Position numbers and translations under genes: made by a program. Below the pieces are notes generated by a model, which saw nothing but the letters and a program-made list of their open reading frames with translations, did no database searches and was not told the origin of the DNA. Of a stretch of DNA of 64,000 bases, positions 47,744 to 59,924 are shown in pieces. The stretch comes from Pararge aegeria (lineage: Eukaryota; Arthropoda; Insecta; Lepidoptera; Nymphalidae): NCBI RefSeq assembly GCF_905163445.1, contig NC_053187.1, forward strand, positions 13,888,001 through 13,952,000, written 5' to 3'. The number at the start of each line of letters is the position of its first letter. Position 1 is the stretch's first letter.

Positions 47744-48003
47744 AAATAAATCAATAAATAATTATACTACGACAATACACACATCGCCACCTAGTCCCAA
47801 AGTAAGCGTAGCTTGTGTTGTGGTAACTAAGATGACTGATGAATATTTTTTATGAATAATTTTATATATATAATATACATATAAATACCCAGACACTGAA
47901 AAACATCCATGTTCATCACACAAACATTTGCCAGTTATGGGAATCGAACCCACGGCCTTGGACTCAGAAAGCCGGGTCGCTGCCAACTGCGCCAATAGGC
48001 CAC
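47744..48003 (-). mobile_element. SINE-C, full length
   Basis: The right end in reverse complement reads ggcctattggcgcagttggc and ccgtgggttcgattccc with an intact B box. The left end is an ATTT-type tail. Very similar to 21458-21727. Confidence 0.9.
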
Positions 48004-49041
48004 TTTTATGAACGATTTTTATTATTTTATATCGATAGAAAGAAATATTAAAAATATGATGACGAAAACTCTATCTAAACTCTAACTCGATCTATTTATA
48101 TATTTAATAACTACTCCATAATATTTAGAATGTTAATCGTTTCAAATATTTTTAATTTGAGGGGTAGATAACTTACTAAATTTTACGAAAAAGATTAATT
48201 GTTTTTTTTTGCATTGTTTGTCATTGTTCATGCTTGAGGAATGCATTGGGAGATACTTTGAATAACGTCATTGTAGAAAATAGCATAGAAATTACTATGT
48301 TATGACACGATAATTATTATAACCACGATAATGAGAAAAATAGTATGACGAATGCTAATTGTATTAAAAGTAAGATAAACGTAAGTTATATTTTTGATAC
48401 AACTCGATTTTTGTTGTTATTATCAGCGTGTGCCAACTTGCCTTCTAAAAACAAGTAATTTTCGCTTAAACCTTTGATATTCCTCAATGTGGAACACTAA
48501 AGTGGACCTGTATTAAGGGAAAATCTTTAACTTTAAATTACAAATAACCTAACGGAAATCATGATGTTAGCGTTACCATCACTCCTCAAATCGGGTTCTC
48601 AGGAAATCCAAAATATGTCAAACAAATTTCGTAGCAGGCGCGATCATATTATTGGCAAGTTTGATGTTTATTGGTAAAGTTTGCACCAATTAAGTTCCAA
48701 CTGAAAGTCTTTGTTCGAAATTGGGTACCCTTAATCCTTCACTAAAATGTTCTCAGCGTTCATCAAATAACTTTGAAATATTCCTTGCTTAATTGTTAAA
48801 AACGTTTCTTCTGTAAAGGTAAAGTGAAGTTTTATCGATAAAAAAATGATTCTTTTCGTAGAACCGTAATATCGTTTCAAAGATTTACGAAACTATTTTG
48901 AGAGGATATAATTAAATGTATGGCATCATATGAAAAATGGTCACTGTTTTCTGTTTTGGCTTGCATTTGTAATGCAAAATGTAAATATTGTACTTTATAA
49001 TGTAACAATAATAAATAATAAAAACTATGAAACCCGTAGTA
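48004..49041. other. No gene recognised
   Basis: AT-rich. Nothing placed. Confidence 0.45.
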
Positions 49042-49101
49042 GGTACATCGTTCTCCGGTTTATTGTAGGTGTTGCTACAATAAACCGGAGATCGATGTAC
49101 C
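49042..49101. repeat. Near-perfect 27-bp hairpin with 6-base loop
   Basis: Arms 49042-49068 and 49075-49101 are complementary except for one mismatch, around GTGTTG. The stem may extend by an A-T and G-T pairs outside. The length and loop resemble a small-RNA precursor, although such precise pairing is also typical of a tiny foldback element. Confidence 0.92.
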
Positions 49102-49620
49102 TGTCGTACCTTGATCATGTCGCACGATGAGAAAATCTTTAAGCGTAAAAAAGTGTAAAAAAATACGAGAAATCCAAAAATTGTATCAACAAGCATCAAT
49201 ATGTGTTCAATTAGGCATGGCTACATAAACTGTAAACAGTTTTTGCAATATGACCTAGCATAGTGACTGTAAAACTGATACATCGGTGGGTGCGGCCGAC
49301 CACTGTCAAATATTGACTCAAATCGATCCTCGTTGATAGATATGTAGCGGTCATATTTTGTTTATATTAAACAACAGTTACATAATATACGTATATTCCT
49401 TTCAATTCAAATGCCTTTGTCTCTATGGTATAGGAACCATCTTATTATTAGTGATGACCAGTATGGAAACGCCATGGTCAATCAGTTGGATACCTCTTTT
49501 TATTCAACCAACTAATGCACTGTGAGGCAATATATAGTAAGAGAGAGGTCATTAGCCTGGATGATTTCGAATGAACTTACGCTCTTACTGAAATAATCGT
49601 GAATGACTGTATTCAGTCAC
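49102..49620. other. No gene recognised
   Basis: Nothing identified between the two hairpins. Confidence 0.4.
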
Positions 49621-49654
49621 AAAAGTATATTCATCTATTGATGAATATACTTTT
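49621..49654. repeat. Perfect 15-bp hairpin, 4-base loop
   Basis: AAAAGTATATTCATC (49621-49635), loop TATT, then the exact complement (49640-49654). Confidence 0.9.
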
Positions 49655-50778
49655 ATTGCACACTATATAGAAAAACAAAAATAAAAAATGCAAATACAAG
49701 AGAACAATAAGACAAGAGGACCATCTTAGGGTTTACCAAGAAACTGTGTTATTGGATTTCCAGCTTCCTAAATAATTTTAAAATATATATGCAAGCATCG
49801 AAGTTAGTTCTTGTTTGGCAGTTTGGCAGTTGCATGTAGCTACATAACAGCATCCTTTGCTATGTGAATGCGGAAAGTCTAATCCCGGGATTACTTGAAA
49901 AGGTAAACTAAACTTGCTTCTTAAGAGCACAGGTAGCTTAGCAGCATAACTAGCTTCTTAGGTTCTTTGCGTCTAAGCATAAGTTCTTGACCCTTATATC
50001 TCCTATAACTGGCTATACTAGTATTTTCTGCTGCGCGCTTGAAAATAAAATAGCTCTAAGCTTCGGTGATTCCTTAAATATTTAAAGGTAGTAAAAACCA
50101 TCGAACAGATATTATAGTTTTAGACACTTAGTTAATTACAACGTCAGTGTCTTACTGCGCTTTTATCGTTTTTTATAGATTCATTGAAATGTAACATTGA
50201 ACTATAATATCATTATATACCTATGAGCATCATCAGACATTAATTTTATTTATAAAAATATAACAAAACGATTTTACTGAGTCTTATTTCATAGAACCAG
50301 TTTAAGTTACTCTAATGTTATATCCCTGCTCTCATGAAAAGGGCATTTATTTACGTTTTTGTGGAGTTCAATCAAATATTGACTTTGTGTAATTCTTCGT
50401 TGGAGCGAGAAACAGCGTGCAGCGTGTTCTGTTTGTTATAAATTAGTATGCTAATTTTCTTTGATATATTGTTTATGTCCGGGTTTTAACAATATGTTAC
50501 TAGTAAAGTAGTATTCGTTTGTAAACAATTTTATGTTTAACATTATTGCATTATTTCTAGCGAATATGTGTAGACTTATGCTAACAAAATAATGCTTCGA
50601 AGTCCCTCTATTAAGACGTAACAATATCTGTGAAGGTTGCAGATGAAGTATTAATGCAACTTTTGTTCATTCATAAATCAAAACTAAAGAGAAAGTGTTT
50701 GAAATATCTTTTAATATATTAATGAATTCTAAAAACTTATCATGTTTTTCTCTATAATTTATTTATACGAATATTTTA
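49655..50778. other. No gene recognised
   Basis: AT-rich. No repeat core placed. Confidence 0.45.
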
Positions 50779-50874
50779 CTAAGCGCTTTGCGCATCTTCT
50801 TTTCTGATTCGCACTGCAAGGATCTGGCATGCCCTTCCAACTTCCATTTTCCCCAGTTCCTGCAATATGAGTGC
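50779..50874 (-). CDS. Possible last exon of a minus-strand host gene
   Basis: On the minus strand a good acceptor (tttgtttatttgcag) ends at 50875. The 31 codons that follow, ALILQELGKMEVGRACQILA then VRIRKEDAQSA, end at a TAG at 50779-50781. An AATAAA polyadenylation signal lies shortly after the stop. The LGKMExxRACQIL pattern looks like half of a tetratricopeptide repeat, but one such helix pair is weak evidence. No upstream exon was found to the right, so the gene would be incomplete here or have a long intron. A retrocopy fragment is an alternative. Confidence 0.4.
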   Translation of the reverse strand, partial: ALILQELGKMEVGRACQILAVRIRKEDAQSA

Positions 50875-50879
50875 CTGCA

Positions 50880-52367
50880 AATAAACAAACATAAAAAATA
50901 CAATGTTAAAATATATAAATAAAGACAAAACATTGTTATAAAATTTATAAAAAAAGGTCACTCCTCGCTGGCGGAGTTTTACCTTGTTTTTATTAGTATA
51001 AAACGCAAAGATGCGATCAAAAACTGTTTTTAAAACATGTTAAATTGTGTTATTGTGGCTTAGTTGTTGCTTTAGGAGTACCAATATCCGTATCGATATA
51101 ATGTAATGAACATCACATAAAAATAATCTCTGCGAACATTCTGGAACGAAATCTCCTCCTGTCTGTAAGTCTAGGTATAACGGACCAGAATGTGTTTTCC
51201 GGGTTGTTAGAGCGATTAAACAAATAGTAGGCATAACAGGATGGAAACAACGGTTTATAAGTATGATTACCTTAATCTTATATCCATATCTTTCTTGATA
51301 AATTCATATAAAGCCATCCATCTCAAAATATAACCTAAAGCTTTCGGCAAACTTTATTCTTGAATTAGCTTTTAAAACAATAAGAGATGAGGGATATTGA
51401 GTAGTACATTCAAGTATCACGGACATGTTGACGGTTATCGTTATCGAGTGCAAATGGAGGACACTTGCTGTCAGAGGTTTCCTCGCTCATACCGTGTCAT
51501 TGCCTATCATAGTCGCACTTATCGCATTCAGATGACAACTGAAATTTTGCAGTACCTACAATCCGCATTTTTGCCCCTTAAGTTCGAGGGTCGCTACCTT
51601 TTGGAACCCATTACGTCATTCTGATGCAGCCTGCATTCAGAGACACCATACGCGTAGCTAGATGGTTTTATCACATTTCTGATCAATTACGTTAGCCAAA
51701 AATTATTTAAGTAAGGCAAAGGATCTTATTCGTTTTAATGTCCCTTATATTGATAGATATAGCAATTTAAATGAATACTCCCAAAACGCCAAGGATTTGA
51801 GACGATAGGACTTAATTCAAAAATACCTTTAAAAGAAGTATTTAAGGTGATACACTTGTGATGCGTATATACCAATTTCAATCAATTGAGATGACCTTTA
51901 AAACTATAAGTATAACTAAAACTATATCTTTATTTCGTCTGTAACTTAAAATAATAGCTTTTCAAATGTGCCTAGGTCCAAAAAGGAGCCCAGAAAGCGC
52001 TCTCTGGATAGTCTATTTGATACCACTCTCAGTGGTACTTAAACTCCTTAGCTTCTAAAAATTCATATCTCAGTTTTATATCGTTTGTACTCATACGATT
52101 TTCATAAACGGTCAGTTATTTTATTAAACGGTTAGATATGGTTGCGTCTCACAAAGCAAACATTTTCAGCGTCTGTTTAGACATATCAGGGTCAGGACTT
52201 TTCTGGCTCCGGGCTGTCTGCGACGGAAGTCTGGTGTGACACTGACACTTCATAAGAATTAAATAATATTCGTTCTATCGTACCGAGTAAGGATCAAATG
52301 CGTTATTATGTTCTATACTACTTATTTTTTTGTCGTCAAAAAAAGCAATGGTGAGAATTTAAGTAGG
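50880..52367. other. No gene recognised
   Basis: Two short frames (minus 51040-51234, with GPLYLDLQTGGDFVPECSQR; plus 51397-51624) have mildly coding-like composition but no splice context or domain I recognise. Confidence 0.4.
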
Positions 52368-52522
52368 ATGCCCCGGGTTTCGGTGTAATGGCGCGTGGAA
52401 ACCGATTACGGGTATGACTACCATACTCCCCGAATAGGTTAGCCCGCTACCATCTTAGACTGTATCATCACTTACCACCAGTTGGGATTGCAGTCAAGGG
52501 CTAACTTGTAGTGGAATTTAAA
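52368..52522 (+). mobile_element. SINE-A 3' half
   Basis: From tttcggtgtaatggcgcgtg through aggttagcccgctaccatc to gtcaagggctaacttgtag. The head is missing. Confidence 0.85.
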
Positions 52523-53487
52523 ACATATTTATGTTTATAAATACCATTAATTGCATGAACATATTTATTGGCTGCAAGTTGGGTAAAACCTCTCTGACTC
52601 TAGATATTAAAAAAGCATTCTTATGCTCGTTAAAATTTTATATCGACCCCTATGTTCTAACCTTTTTTGTTTATTTGTGCTTAAGTGTATGTAGATAAAA
52701 GAAAGAAAACCACTCATCATAATAAAGTTAATCCAAAATCTCCATAAATATTAAAGATACTTGAAATAGGTGGTATATGAATGGTGAATACTGAATAGTA
52801 AGTCATTATGCTCTATACGAAGATTGCATCGACAAATTTATCAGGTAGGTACAAGTTCAGTTAAACTAATCAGACTATAGAAATCAACTCTCTGTTTCAA
52901 ATTTATATTGACGATGTTCCCACGTATAATTCGATACAAGAGAAATAACCTCAAACCCAGTGGTTCGGTTTAAAATACGAGTATTAAGGGAAAACATAAA
53001 TCATATTTCCATTCTGCGTCTTAATATGAGGTTTGGGCATACAATTAAACGCGAGTGGTTTTTGCGGTGCTGAAAATAATAGATTTCTTTAAATGCAATA
53101 TTTTAAGCTAATAGTAAAATTAAAGAATAGCATATTTAACACATCTGTGGTTAAGTGTTAAGGGTCACCTGTAATATGTAGTACGTATATGTACGGTACA
53201 CTCATATCTCATGGATAAGTTTATATTCAGGAGAGCTCGCAATTAGTCTTGTGGTGCATATTACATTAAGAACGTACTGCATCCACTCCAAAAAGCAGTT
53301 TGTTCTGAAAACAATATAAACAATTGCATTCATAGCCTTACTATGCTTATTTACGAAATTAATATATGTCGTAGCTTTAATATTGAGTTGAGTTCTCCAA
53401 ACGAATTGTTTAAGTTAATTCTTTATTACTATCCATACTGATATTATAAATGAGATAGTGTGTTTAAATGTACTTTGTTGAATGAAA
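52523..53487. other. No gene recognised
   Basis: AT-rich. Nothing placed. Confidence 0.45.
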
Positions 53488-53566
53488 ACCACCAAGTGAT
53501 TTTGCGTTCCGGTACGATGCCGCGAAGAAAACGATCAGGGGTGAGGGTTTAATATAAAACTTGTAG
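53488..53566 (+). mobile_element. SINE-A deletion derivative
   Basis: gattttgcgttccggtacga, gagggtttaatataaa, then a jump to cttgtagagtaattaa. The deletion start differs from that at 47087-47150, but the rejoining point is identical. Confidence 0.75.
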
Positions 53567-53754
53567 AGTAATTAAAAACTAAAATATTTTTTGTATAATA
53601 TCTCATTTAGAAGAATTCCAATCCAATAATATGAAAACAAAAACAATGTCATATATTAGAGCGAGGGTCATCGTTAGATACAAGGTTAGGAGATGAGGTT
53701 TATATAGAATTATGAATTATTAAACATAAAATAGGAAAACAAACTTTGGATGAT

Positions 53755-53945
53755 AAAAATGTTAAATGCACATTGAGCTTCATTTTTGTGCTATAACATG
53801 CGCTATTGCGCCGTCCGCTCTTCCACATAAATACAAGAAAATCATTACAAACAATATTACATCACCACGGCAAATACTCCGAAATACACTCTGCATTCGT
53901 TTCACTCGGGTAACAGAGCATCCTCGAGAGATGTTTACTTCAAAA
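53755..53945. repeat. Dispersed repeat D, copy 3 (diverged)
   Basis: aaatactccgaaatacactc, cattcgtttcactcgggtaa and agcatcctcgagagatgttt follow the order of repeat D at 26490-26570. Confidence 0.5.
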
Positions 53946-56104
53946 CATACATTTCATAGAAACAATTTCCAAACTATTTTAGTTTTCTTTTATTAATCCA
54001 AGTACGCTGATTAATGGGAAAGTGTAAGTAGCAACCGTTACCGGTGTCACTTCGGGAAAGAGAGATTAGAAAGCTAATGGACAAAGGCTTAGTCGGCTTG
54101 TTTCATTTTGTTTTTAAGCCAGGATATTTTACGTGACATTGCTTGTTTTTCCTAAGACAAACTACTTTTAAAGTAGCAGTAGCTTCAACTTAAAATTCTA
54201 ATCAAAATATTATCGAGCCAATTGTCCAAACCAGTTTTCTTGTGGATAAATATTAATCTGAAATTGTTTTTTTTTCGAGCCTCATTTCATCGCTCTGCAA
54301 AATTGTGCTTGGAAAGTCGGTCAAGGATAAGGACAAGGTCTTGATAAGTTCAACCCGTTTGACGTTTCTGCGCTTGTTTACGTATAAGCGAGAGCGAGCG
54401 CTGTAGCGATTGCGTCAGTCTATAGCGATTTTTTATTACACTGGCTGATTTACCTTAACGCCATTTAAATATCAAAAAACAATAAAAAATACCCACGTTT
54501 ATGTCGAGTTCCGGTAACATCATTAGTACGCTGGGCAAATTCAAAGATCTAACATTATACCTATGTAAAGAACGTGTAGAGTACTAATAGAAACTAGATT
54601 TAAAAATCTTACATTATGACCTTAATCCGTTAAGTACCACTTTGTTACTCTGTGTAACCAACAATTCCCTACCGGTATCAACCTACACAACGAATATATT
54701 ATAAAAATCACATTATTTATGTACTATAGAAGAACTTTATTATTTTAATTAGCACCTGGGGCATTACAATTGCGAGCTTGTCCGCGAGTTTTATTTATAT
54801 TTTAAATATTTTGTAGACTATGAAAAAACCGCGTTCGTATGTCAACGTAAACAAGGTTTATACAAACGACCGATGTTACAGACGTATTTTGAGCCAATCG
54901 GGTCAACATAGTCGTAAAAAAAAATCTTCAGTAAAAATTGTTGTAATAAAGAAGAATTGTTCGTTTTTAACAATCGTCGTCAATTCGTTCCTTATTTTAG
55001 AATACGCTGATGGGGATGGGTTATGATATAAGAGTAGTATCACGACGAGTATAATCCACATCGTCATCATCATTTTAACCGATTGATGAGTATAACATTA
55101 ACTTAAGTATTCTCTGATAAGAAATACTTATGTAAAAAATACACTAGACAACATGAATTCAACCTTAATGTGATTACTACGCCTCATTATAGTGTTTCAC
55201 TCCTTTCCTTTTAATTCCTCGCCAGCCAGATTAATTAAAATTCAACTTCAGTACCCCAAATTCAAAATATTCTTAAGTACACCCGCAGCGTTAGTTACGA
55301 CCAACCAAAGCGGTCCTCGGAAAAATATTGCAATGAACTGGCAGATGGTAGCGATTTTCTCAGCGTTAGTGACGGTCGTAAACTACATTACGGGGTGGAG
55401 GATAAAATGTTTATTAAACTGCGACATTAGAAAGCTGTAGCCGAGAGAAATTAAGGGAAAACTTTGCGGAGATTGCGGAAGTGCTTCGTTTAGTGAAAAG
55501 TATTCAAGCGTCGTATCAAAAAGTTCAAGTACTTTATAAAGTTTGTCGATCTATAGACCATTTTCATTAAGTATAAAGGGGGGGTCATTCGGGTTGCACC
55601 ATGTGGGTTCCTATGTAAAAATCCCCGTGTGGTATTCCTGCTAGGAAAAGTAAAGTTGTGAAAAAAAACCATTAAAGTCGACTGTCCGTGCCGTGAGGTG
55701 ATAGCAGATTAGTATACAGTTATCACAACGTCTCCTTGTTCTGTTATACAAGGCAAGTAAGGGTATATGACGTAAAATAGGCAGCAGCGTTCTCTGTGCA
55801 ACTACGACCATCTATTGCGATAACCTATCCATCTGCTCAGCGTAGTTATTTTGGAGCGTAGTGATCCCTCCCTGCCCTTAGTCCATCAGTGGACTGGTGT
55901 GGGCTATTGATGAAAGTCTAATATCAATTCAGATGGGATCTGCACTGGTACGTAGTTGATGCCACATGGGAACTGCAAAGATCTGGAATGTCCTTTCGGG
56001 TCTCATTTTCTACACCACGTAGGAGTGTGTATAAGTGCCTTCATTTCCTCTTCACCGATACTATGTTTACTCACTCTTAAATTACCATTAGGTAATATTG
56101 CTGC
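53946..56104. other. No gene recognised
   Basis: Short plus-strand frames at 54820-55026 and 55192-55440 show no domain. 54370-54430 is rich in gagcgagcgctgtagcg-like motifs. No repeat family placed. Confidence 0.4.
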
Positions 56105-56405
56105 TAAGCGCTTTTATCACTTCAGCCTGCGGACGTCCACTGCTGAACATAGGCTTTCCCTAAGAAGCGCCACCACACCCAGTCCTCCGCTATCCTCATC
56201 CACCTCATCATTATTTTCATCGTCATCGTCGTCATCGGTGCTAGAGGGAGTCCCACACTACGCTTGCTGTTCGCCGCCACCACTCTAGGACTTTCCTGAT
56301 CCAACGGCACCTACGAAAAGTATTGCCCGCCCATTGTCACTTCAACTAGTGATGGTATGGGCTATGTCGGTGAATTTGGTTCACCTGTGGATCTCGTTGA
56401 ATTTT
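56105..56405 (-). pseudogene. RTE-like LINE, C-terminal end
   Basis: The minus strand encodes RWMRIAEDWVWWRFLGKAYV followed by QQWTSAG and a stop, the standard C-terminal signature of insect endonuclease-reverse transcriptases. Upstream sequence is degraded, and a GATGAC-rich stretch interrupts the frame. Dead fragment. Confidence 0.85.
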
Positions 56406-57382
56406 AAAGATATTTAAAATAATGGTTGACAAATAATAACCAGCCTACCTATAATATCAACATTCTAGTAATTGTTTAGCGTGTCTGCTAATTCTAATGC
56501 GCTGGTATTGAGTAAATCTCCATGCGGGTAGATAATTGTATTATAATTCGTATGAAAATATAATCAGGCCGTGATACGTCGAAGGTTTTTCATGTTATTA
56601 TAGGATCTTTATATGATGCTCGTATTGTACATAAACGTATCATTGTACAAACAGATGGAAGTGTGTTTAGGATGCTTTACTGCAGGGATTAAGTAATGAA
56701 TCTTGCCGTGATTGCGTTGCTATTTAGGACAAATCGTGTTTGTGGAATATTGGCAGCGTTGTTTTGATTAAGATTTGGTTGGTCGTCGCCATCTTAACGC
56801 GTTGACCTCTAGTGCAAACTAGAAGTGAGGAGCTAAATTTGCTATCGATATGAGGCCGGGAAAAGCCCATAAGAATAATATAATGATGCTTATAATAATG
56901 CATTTAAGTATCCAGCTTGACGTATAAAATTTATCTCGGTATAATTTTGCATAGAAATAGTAAGTATGCCACCACCATACCATAAGATATATTTTATCCC
57001 GGTTGAATTAAGGGTTCCGGTGGGTACAAAACCTTTAATAAAGGCGGACAAAGTCCTAGTTACATATCATCAAATTTATGATATGTGTCGTGTCCTGATT
57101 ATCACACTCCATGATCTTTCCGTGGATTTTCAACGGCACTCTGCGAATTGCTTGATGCCTCTCCATATACTAGCAGTCTACCAATGAAAAGCCAATCTTC
57201 CAGCGAGGAGTATAAATTTTAGCACTCTGGCACCCCACTCTCCATCGGTTCTTATTTCACTCACATAACTCGTTCATCGCCCTCTATATGCCTCCGTGGT
57301 TTTATAACAAGTGATCACGGGTCAAGAGCATGTGGAATACGAAACAAGTGATTGTTTCAAAATAATATTACCATTGGGGCGC
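56406..57382. other. No gene recognised
   Basis: The ATG frame 56966-57187 (73 codons) has no domain or splice support. Confidence 0.4.
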
Positions 57383-57460
57383 CAGTGGCGTGCACTTCAT
57401 ACATGCACAAAAGCATTTGCTACCCAAATTTTTTATATAACTCTTGCATGAGGAGGATTT
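57383..57460. mobile_element. hAT-type MITE end fragment
   Basis: Starts CAGTGGCGTGCACTTCATAC and continues tacccaaattttttatataa, related to the left end of the MITE at 19259. The opposite end was not found. Confidence 0.45.
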
Positions 57461-57887
57461 TTCCATTTTATGTCATAAACTAACCCTAGTCAAAATGCTT
57501 TATGATTACAATGCTAAAAATCCTGTACACACCGCTGCGATTTACATTTTTGGTAATCCGCTGTGGGATATCTATTTAATGTATCTATATCCTATTCTTT
57601 AATAGTAGAGTTGGGTGAAATGCTGTTTAACTGTTAAACGCACAAGCGAGCAAAAGTTAAGTACTACCTGTGTAAATACACAGGTAATCCCTTATCCTAA
57701 ACGCATGTATACCATTGCCATTCCATCGTTGGTTGAAAATAAGGTCAAGCTCATAAACTTCAACATAGTTCGACTGTTATTCGAAATCGATGTGCCATTT
57801 GCCATTGTTGGTGCCTTACTTCGATTCTTGCTATGTGGTTTGCAACGCTAACTCTCAAGTTAACCGTAAACCGACATCATTATGCCG
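57461..57887. other. No gene recognised
   Basis: An open plus frame (57615-57851) shows no domain. Confidence 0.4.
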
Positions 57888-58155
57888 ATCACCCTGGCGT
57901 AGCGGTGAACGCTGTAGTTTTAACTGGGTATTAATTAATAGTTTATGAATTTTCTCTGAACGGGTGGGAGGCATTGGTCGTGGCTAGTTATCCCACGCCC
58001 GACAAAGACGTAGACGTACCTAACGATTCAGTACTCCGGTATGATGTCGAATAGAAGAGCTTCGGTATGAGTTTAATATAACTGACGTAACAACAAGCTA
58101 TCATCTTAGACTGAGATTGCAATTAAGGGCTAACTTGTAGTGGAATAAAAAAAAA
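57888..58155 (+). mobile_element. SINE-A, shortened but with both ends
   Basis: Head caccctggcgtagcggtgaa, with the B-box region deleted. The body has gacaaagacgtag and the tail attaagggctaacttgtagt with an A-rich end. Confidence 0.82.
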
Positions 58156-58939
58156 CCACGTCTTATTACGTCGTAGCCAACCCTGATACTGTGTTCGGGA
58201 ATTTATTTCATACTAGCTGTTACACACGACTAGGTCCGTGTTTGTTTTGTTCTTTAAAAAATACCGTGGGTACAGTTTATTTGCCTGGGCTTAAATTAAA
58301 CAATGTTTATGTTGCAAGGTATATCTATTATATTTCACCAAAATTATATCTCTTTCCTGGAATAAAAGTAACTTATAAACGTCTCCAGGATGCAAGTTAT
58401 TTCTGTGCCAAAAATCAAGATCGGTGGGGTTACTTAAACCGTATTATAATAATTTAAACATTATATACTAGCTCCTCAGGACTTGCATCATTCATCATCA
58501 TTTTTTTCAACGAGTCCTTTTGAGATCTCCTTCGTGGACCGCGCCTTGGGAAAGCGCGCACGAAAATCGAACATCGAACTGGGCAGTTCTTTTACTTTAT
58601 ATAACTTTTAGCTATATTTTATAAAACCCGTTCTCATCTGTATATAGTTATAGGATACATATCTAACTATCATAGGTCAGAGAGATTACGATTAAATCAA
58701 TGAGGCAAATCACAATAGCAACTTTTGTGTTCTAAAATTTTATAAGATCGCCGGTGGAAACAAAAATGAGTTATCGCAGTCTAACTCGAATAAAGACCTT
58801 TATCATCAAGGGCACTAAAATACTTCTTAGTTTATTCCAATCGGACATTAAATGAAGAAGTTATCGTGAGTTTCTAAAACCTTAAAAACACTTAATTCAA
58901 AAAGTTACTAAAAAAAATACACAACTCAAAAATATGCTT
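58156..58939. other. No gene recognised
   Basis: Open plus frame at 58191-58457 without a domain. Nothing else placed. Confidence 0.4.
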
Positions 58940-58983
58940 TAAAAACAAAAACAAACACTGGCAAAGTCGCGGGCAACCGCTAG
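58940..58983 (+). mobile_element. Helitron 3' end
   Basis: ggcaaagtcgcgggcaaccg then CTAG (58980-58983) before a T. The matching TC start was not located, so it is truncated or decayed. Confidence 0.6.
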
Positions 58984-59000
58984 TAATATTATAAAGATAC

Positions 59001-59028
59001 ATAAAGCATAAAGCATAAAGCATAAAGC
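59001..59028 (+). repeat. Tandem repeat ATAAAGC x4
   Basis: Four exact 7-bp units in a row. Confidence 0.95.
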
Positions 59029-59924
59029 ACAAGCTTAAACACAAACTTATTTATTTATCCATGTAAATTATACATGCTTACCAAATAATATAGAGTAAAG
59101 GGTGTCGAATTATAACATGAATAAATCCAGCAAGGTCTTTAAGTTTGCATAGTGCACCCAAACGACTCCGTGATTCGTAGGCGAAAAGGCAAGGCATTAT
59201 ACAAACGAGGTAGTCAAATGTGAGTTGCCCATCAGATATGGCACTGTGTTCTAAGCTATACATACTGCACGCTTCGGTCATCTTTGTTAGAGTATTCATT
59301 GTTACTGGGCAATCCGTTGTCCATTCTCATTTCTCGAGCAATTAGGTTCTCTGAATAGATTCTACTAACGTTGCAGATGCTTTGTGAACTAATCACAATA
59401 TACTTTGTTCAGTATGTGATCCCATTTTTAACTATCCATCTGTCGTTTATATATCTTTATTTAAAAAACTCTGTTAGAAAATTGCCCTGAAGAATTGCAA
59501 TCAAAAAACTCTAAAGTTGCTCAACCATATGGATTTTTTAGAAGGGTGTTTTTAAATTAACTTAATTGTAATAGCCAAATGTCAACTTCGAATTATTTTT
59601 ACACATGTTTTAGTGCGTTGGTTTGCAATTATATCTAAGTTATAATAGCCAAATGTCAACTACTCATAATCTTTTACGAAATATTGCTGTTCCCAAAGCT
59701 CAACGTCAATGATTGAGAAGTTCACCCTGCATTTAAATAATCGGCTCTTTTTTGTGACGAGCATAATTTACTTACTTTTAGCACAAAGGAAGCGCAACCT
59801 TTGTAATACTTTTTATTGTATAGTTCCGGTGGCCATCCATGGCAATTCATCATCAGTTTTACTTGACCAAATGGTGTTTATCGAAAGAAAATGCTAAAGT
59901 TACATTGAAAATGCTCCAATCGAT
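59029..59924. other. No gene recognised
   Basis: The 18-bp motif aatagccaaatgtcaact occurs twice about 75 bp apart (near 59570 and 59645), a small direct duplication. No gene. Confidence 0.4.

Noticed and set aside
56966..57187. ATG frame of 73 codons
   Set aside because: No domain, no splice sites and no compositional contrast with its flanks.
59001..59028. Tandem units as a CRISPR-like array
   Set aside because: Units are 7 bp with no spacers, in a clearly eukaryotic genome. It is an ordinary short tandem repeat.
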